Assembly: GCA_963693085.1 (NCBI GenBank) | Contig: OY856411.1 | Span: 112,225,267 to 112,289,266, forward strand | Source: Alisma plantago-aquatica | Lineage: Eukaryota; Streptophyta; Magnoliopsida; Alismatales; Alismataceae | Direction: 5' to 3' | Length of the DNA stretch: 64,000 nucleotides | Shown here: positions 59,601 through 64,000 of the stretch, one piece after another | Numbering within the stretch: the stretch's first letter is position 1 | Layout: every line of letters starts with the position of its first letter | The notes under the pieces: model-generated | The model's database searches: none | What the model was told of the DNA's origin: nothing | What the model saw: only the letters and a program-made list of their open reading frames with translations | Position numbers and translations under genes: made by a program

Positions 59601-60479
59601 CTAAAAGATTTGCACCTCCATACTTCTATTTTAGCTCATTTGTTTAAAAAATGATCTATATGCAGCTAGATAAAAGGTAGAAAGTTCAAAGTCATGGAAC
59701 ATTAATGTATATGATGAATTATAGGGACATTATACTTATTATTCTTATTGTAGATTATGACATAGAATATTTGTTATTAAGTGTATATGCATATGATCTC
59801 AATACTTCATGTTGTATTTTCCTTTCTTGAAAAACAATTTGAGTCAAGTGCTAGGCTAAAACTTTTGCTTGACGCAAACGAGTACAACTTATCCTGAATG
59901 GTTGCAAGTCTTGGATGAAGAATGACATGTGAATATGTATTTTTCTGTCTTGTACAAAAATAAAATGTCATTACTACACATCATGATTTTAATTTCTCCT
60001 ATTGTATCTATTTACCCCCAAAGAGAAAGTTGGCCCAACTAACTTACCAAAATTTATAATATTTTTGATACTATAACAAAGTGATTTCATTTTATGAAGG
60101 ATTATATTAAAACTCAAAACCACAAGTTAGTTTATTCTTGTATTCCAGTCATATATATCCAGACCCATTAAATGGTAATACTCAGATTTAGACCCAACTA
60201 ACTTTTAAACTTTTGTATTGTAATTACATGTATTAAAAGAGAAAGCTAGACTAAATGATGTGTCAAAATTCATTAATAGCAATAAGATTGCAATTAAAAT
60301 GATACTTTTCCATGAATAATCATTTTTAGATACAATACCACATGGAGGCTGTACTTTTTCAAGGCTATGAATGTAACTTAAAATTAGTTTATAAGATAGT
60401 GTCTTGGTTCAAAATATTGAATTGCATCATATTATTCTTTCATATGGAATTTGGTTGATCCAAAAGATAAGGGAAAGAG
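59601..60479. other. unassigned AT-rich sequence
   Basis: I see no gene or repeat boundary. By position it would be the interior of the PIF/Harbinger element between its two coding regions. Confidence 0.4.
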
Positions 60480-61240
60480 GAGAAGGGAAGATACACCAAA
60501 CATTCAAGATGGGTTACTATAAGAAAAAAAGTTCTATGTAAATTTTTACTAGAACAAATCTAGAATGGAGTGAAGGTTGATAAGGACTGTAGACCAACAT
60601 GCCTAAAACAAGAAATGAGGTTGGTTATTAAGAAGTTTGGGAATGACATAAAGTTTCTAATGTAAATAATCGCCTTATGAGCTTCAAAGAGAGATGAGAG
60701 GATATATATATATATATATATAGAATACTCAAGAATTCAAGGGTATACATGTTGACTACGACAAAGGGCTAATTGAAGTGGATGAGAAACTGCCATGGAG
60801 TATGTAAAGATAACATTTTCTATGTATCCTTTCTCCACTATATTTCATGTTTAATTGGATATTGCATTATTTTTATGTATAAGATACTCATGTAACTTAT
60901 CTTTCACAATGTAGGCCCATCCTAAAGAAAATACACATCCACAAAGTGCATTGATCATTTTGTTGAGTTGATGATGATATTTTCCAATGACAAGGCTACA
61001 TGAGAGTTTCAGATGAATTCTATTGATGCCTTGTACAATATGAACGAGTCTTCCAAAAACTTTGATGAATTAAATGATCATGATGAGGGGGTTTCTATAG
61101 AAAGAGAAGATTCCTATTCTATAAGAAAGGGGGCATCAAGCTCGAGATATAACAGCAAATATAAGAAAAGGGTTGAAGATGATAGCCAAACACAAATCAC
61201 TATTTCAACTCACCTAGAATCCTTAGTATATTCTTGAAGA
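60480..61240 (+). pseudogene. PIF/Harbinger accessory ORF (Myb/SANT-like) remnant
   Basis: The best preserved part is an open frame at 61013-61237 that starts MNSIDALYNMNESS and is rich in acidic and serine residues. Just upstream the plus translation reads AHPKENTHPQSA (about 60915-60950) and ELMMIFSNDKAT (about 60967-61001). This resembles the segment after the Myb/SANT-like domain in plant PIF ORF1 proteins, whose DNA-binding partner is needed with the transposase. An N-terminal trace is likely near 60540-60660. A (TA)n run at 60702-60722 interrupts it. It is on the same strand as the transposase remnant, 1.1 kb downstream. Confidence 0.5.
60702..60722. repeat. (TA)n microsatellite
   Basis: About ten TA units inside the accessory-ORF remnant. 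Confidence 0.95.
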
Positions 61241-63585
61241 GCTCATATAGCACATGTAAGATTGAGATCAAGATAGATATAATTAATGATGTGATGAAAT
61301 GAGGGTAAATAGAATGGGATTGAAGAGGGATAAGCTCTTATAAATCTAAAAAACCCTACAAGCACTATTGAAGTTGGAATTGTTTCCCATTTTTAGATGA
61401 TGAATTGAGAGTATAATGGTTGAAGATGTCATTCAACATTTAAGGTAATCATGTTATTTTTCAATTATTAGTTGGTATACTGTTCTTATCATTTGATTTA
61501 GGATTGTTTACATCTTCTTTCTCTCAGACCAATTGAATATGTGTTAGAGTGATTAAAACATGTTTTAGACTCCACAAGGATTCCCTAAGATGTCAGTATC
61601 ACCACCATGCTAATACTTGTGTCATGAACAGTTGAGGGATCTCTAGAGTTATTAGTTTGACAATCAATTTGACCACAACTAAAGCATATATTAGGTACCA
61701 TGGTGTTCTGGTTTATACAAGTGGTGGGGAATACATTGATTTGGGATATGTGATATACTTCAACTCATTTTTCAAGTTTGATCAATATCTTCATATGATA
61801 TTTGACTCATGTTTTGTGGAAAACATATTACTTAAAAGGTTGGGTATCTAGTGTCATACCTACATACCTTCAGTGTTTTAAACCATTTATGTAAATAAAT
61901 TACAACCACCCTTCTCCATTATTGCATACCTATAAGTCAACCTTGGATTCTGCTAATGCTCCTCATTATGGGTGAACTGTCATTGCTGAATTGAAGTAGT
62001 AGTCTTTGCTCTAATATTGAATAATTTTATGTATATAATGTGTACTATGTATATAATATGTACTATGCATATAATCATTAATATATATTGATTTTATGTA
62101 TACAATCTGAAGGAGGCAAAATGGGCACAAAGGAAATATGCTAACCAAATATTTTTCACTAACACACATTCAACTCGCATTCTAAATCTTTCAATTGTTT
62201 GCTATATTTTTTTTATTAAGGTGTATTGTACCCACTGCAACTTTCCTACATTGTAAATTGTTTGAATAAGTAGTAAAACTTTTTTTGCATGGATTGATGT
62301 AAAAGGTTGGCTTCTATGAATTAATTATGATTCAGGATTGTAATGCATCTACTTAAGTATAATTTATTAACTTTTGCGGACTACAATTGAGAGAAATCAT
62401 GATGGAAGTTAGATTTTGACATCGTTGATGATTGCCAAATAGGTAAATCTTTGATGTATTTTCTCCGGAGGCATCATGCGAAAAGCAAGAGAAAGCAGAG
62501 GTTTTACATAAGATACTGTGAGGAGTCATTCCTGGTCATTGAAAGATATGTGTTTTTATGGCATGATCATAGTTGTATGAACATTTTATGTCGTAAATAT
62601 CTATGTTGAAAAAGGCTCTGAATGTTTTTTTCTGAACGTGAATGTGGGATATTGTGGATGTACTCATTTTCGTATGTGTCTTTAAATATTCAATGTAAGT
62701 CTATAATTTAAATTCAAATGACCATGAACATATCAGTGTATATTTATAGTTATTTATTTGTATGGTCTCATTTTTTTATTTTTTACAAAATGGTTTGTTC
62801 CATTTGAACAATCATTAACATTTGATTTTTAGGTGTTGATTATAGATTTGCAATAAATATAAATCTGGGAAGATTTTTGGAAGGTAATTTACCATTGCTA
62901 TCTGGAATTTGCAAATGTATGAAATTGAATGAACGTGAACAAAGTCACTTAGATGGAGTTACATCCAACAAAATAGTGGTGTTTGCAGTTGTATTTGGTA
63001 GCTTTGAATTTCTTATTTTGAAATTAAATGGTGGGTACCACATGCAACAAAAAAATGGTCCTAATGAATGATGAAACTACAAATGGTGTAACATGGGAAT
63101 AGATGATACAATGCATGATATATTTAACTATAACAACCAAAACATATATGGGCTTGTAGATTTGAATGTCAATGTTGTATGTTGTTTCATTTCCATGTGC
63201 AATTTTGAAACATGAATTCTAAACCATAAAAAATGGATTACAAGCGCAATATTTTGGTTGATTGTAATTTTAAAAATAGTCTTGGGTTATTTTAGTTTGG
63301 TATTGTAGTTCTAATCTATTGCGCAAGTCCTGATCACATTCTCAAACTATCAACGTATGATTTTTCTCCAGCTGGCAGATTTGGGAATGAATTGCGCCCA
63401 AATAGAGTGTAGTTTGCTTCCACAAGTTTCTACGTAATCAAAATTTATGGTATAGTTTATTTTAATCTTAGGAATCTCTTTACCATACACTATTAGTTGA
63501 ATCTAAATTCAGTTTCAACTTCGTTAGTTCATTTTTATTGTGATCCAACACAGCCTACTATGGATTGATAACATGTGGACGGCCC
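61241..63585. other. unassigned AT-rich sequence
   Basis: Small open frames at 61657-61851 and 62877-63071 have no motif I recognise. A short TA-rich repeat with the word TACTATG.ATATAAT lies at about 62036-62096. I found no clear terminal inverted repeat that would close the PIF/Harbinger element. Confidence 0.4.
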
Positions 63586-63730
63586 AGGCACACTCATGTG
63601 GAACAAATGGATGGGAAGAAACAAAGCTCACTTTGAAGAGAAGCCATCCCTCCTTCCTTCTCTAGTTGTAGTGTTTGAAAAAGTCAATTTGTATCAACAA
63701 TATTTCATATCCTTTATCACCCCAAGGTTG
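63586..63730 (+). pseudogene. possible LINE ORF2 C-terminal scrap
   Basis: The plus translation MWNKWMGRNKAHFEEKPS resembles the W..W..RN...F..K signature that follows the zf-RVT region in plant LINE-encoded proteins. The match is short, no other LINE domain is seen nearby, and chance similarity is possible. Confidence 0.3.
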
Positions 63731-64000
63731 CACAACTCAGCTTCAGTACCAACTGTAACAAATGGTCCCCTCCACCGATCGGTATGGATAAAATACATAA
63801 AGACATGAGTCATAAAAAAATGTAATTACAGGATTGGGTGCAATCTTGCACAATTACAATGGAATGATTGCAACTACCTAGGAGGCTTTGGACCTCTCCG
63901 GCCCAGAAGGCAGCATAGTCCTCAAAGAAATGAGGGTCTCCCTACTACATGCATCTCATAACTCATAATCGAGATGGGCTTCCAGGTGTTGATGAAGGCC
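63731..64000. other. unassigned right edge
   Basis: Slightly richer in G and C than the sequence before it, but too short and too near the window end to assign. No motif is recognised on either strand. Confidence 0.4.

Overview
The window looks like nuclear DNA of a flowering plant with a large, repeat-rich genome. It is AT-rich and carries no operons. Almost every recognisable segment is a plant transposable element: Copia and Gypsy LTR retrotransposons, a 5S-RNA-bearing Cassandra-type TRIM, L1- and RTE-type LINE remnants, a hAT-like non-autonomous DNA transposon and a PIF/Harbinger remnant. I could not identify an intact host gene, and the sequence does not let me name the species.

Layout. 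1-2041: unassigned, with a GC-richer block at about 400-1200. 2042-4440: 5'-truncated L1-type LINE on the minus strand with a poly-A tail. 5020-23270: an 18.25 kb Copia structure, element A, with three ~2.2 kb LTRs and two internal regions (LTR-int-LTR-int-LTR). One 5-bp duplication, CTCCC, flanks the whole assembly, so it behaves as one insertion that later became tandem. Its second internal region carries a 5' partial duplication and a 747-bp hAT-like insertion inside the reverse transcriptase. 24155-24423: tail of an RTE LINE. About 24875-43125: an old Gypsy (Athila-like) element, element C. Its 5' LTR is split by a 4.2 kb solo LTR with target duplication AAAAC (25130-29328). Its body holds further degenerate LTR pairs, and a Cassandra-like TRIM sits at about 39829-40615. 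43493-57404: an antisense long LTR related to the 4.2 kb solo LTR, split by a 9.13 kb Copia element B (44553-53682, target duplication AAGAG). 57405-64000: degraded sequence with a PIF/Harbinger transposase, its Myb/SANT-like partner ORF, a minisatellite and a possible LINE scrap.

How the parts relate. Elements A and B share LTR organisation, primer-binding site, a long leader and a distinctive ACCGATCGGT motif cluster, so they belong to one Copia family with unusually long LTRs. Their defects are complementary. A kept a recognisable protease-integrase-RT-RNase H polyprotein but lost most of gag, including the zinc knuckle. B kept a gag with a perfect zinc knuckle, but its pol is reduced to scattered traces, although its own two LTRs are still very similar. 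This suggests mobilisation in trans of defective members. It is an inference, and it is the most interesting reading of the window. Every coding copy seen here now carries stops or frameshifts.
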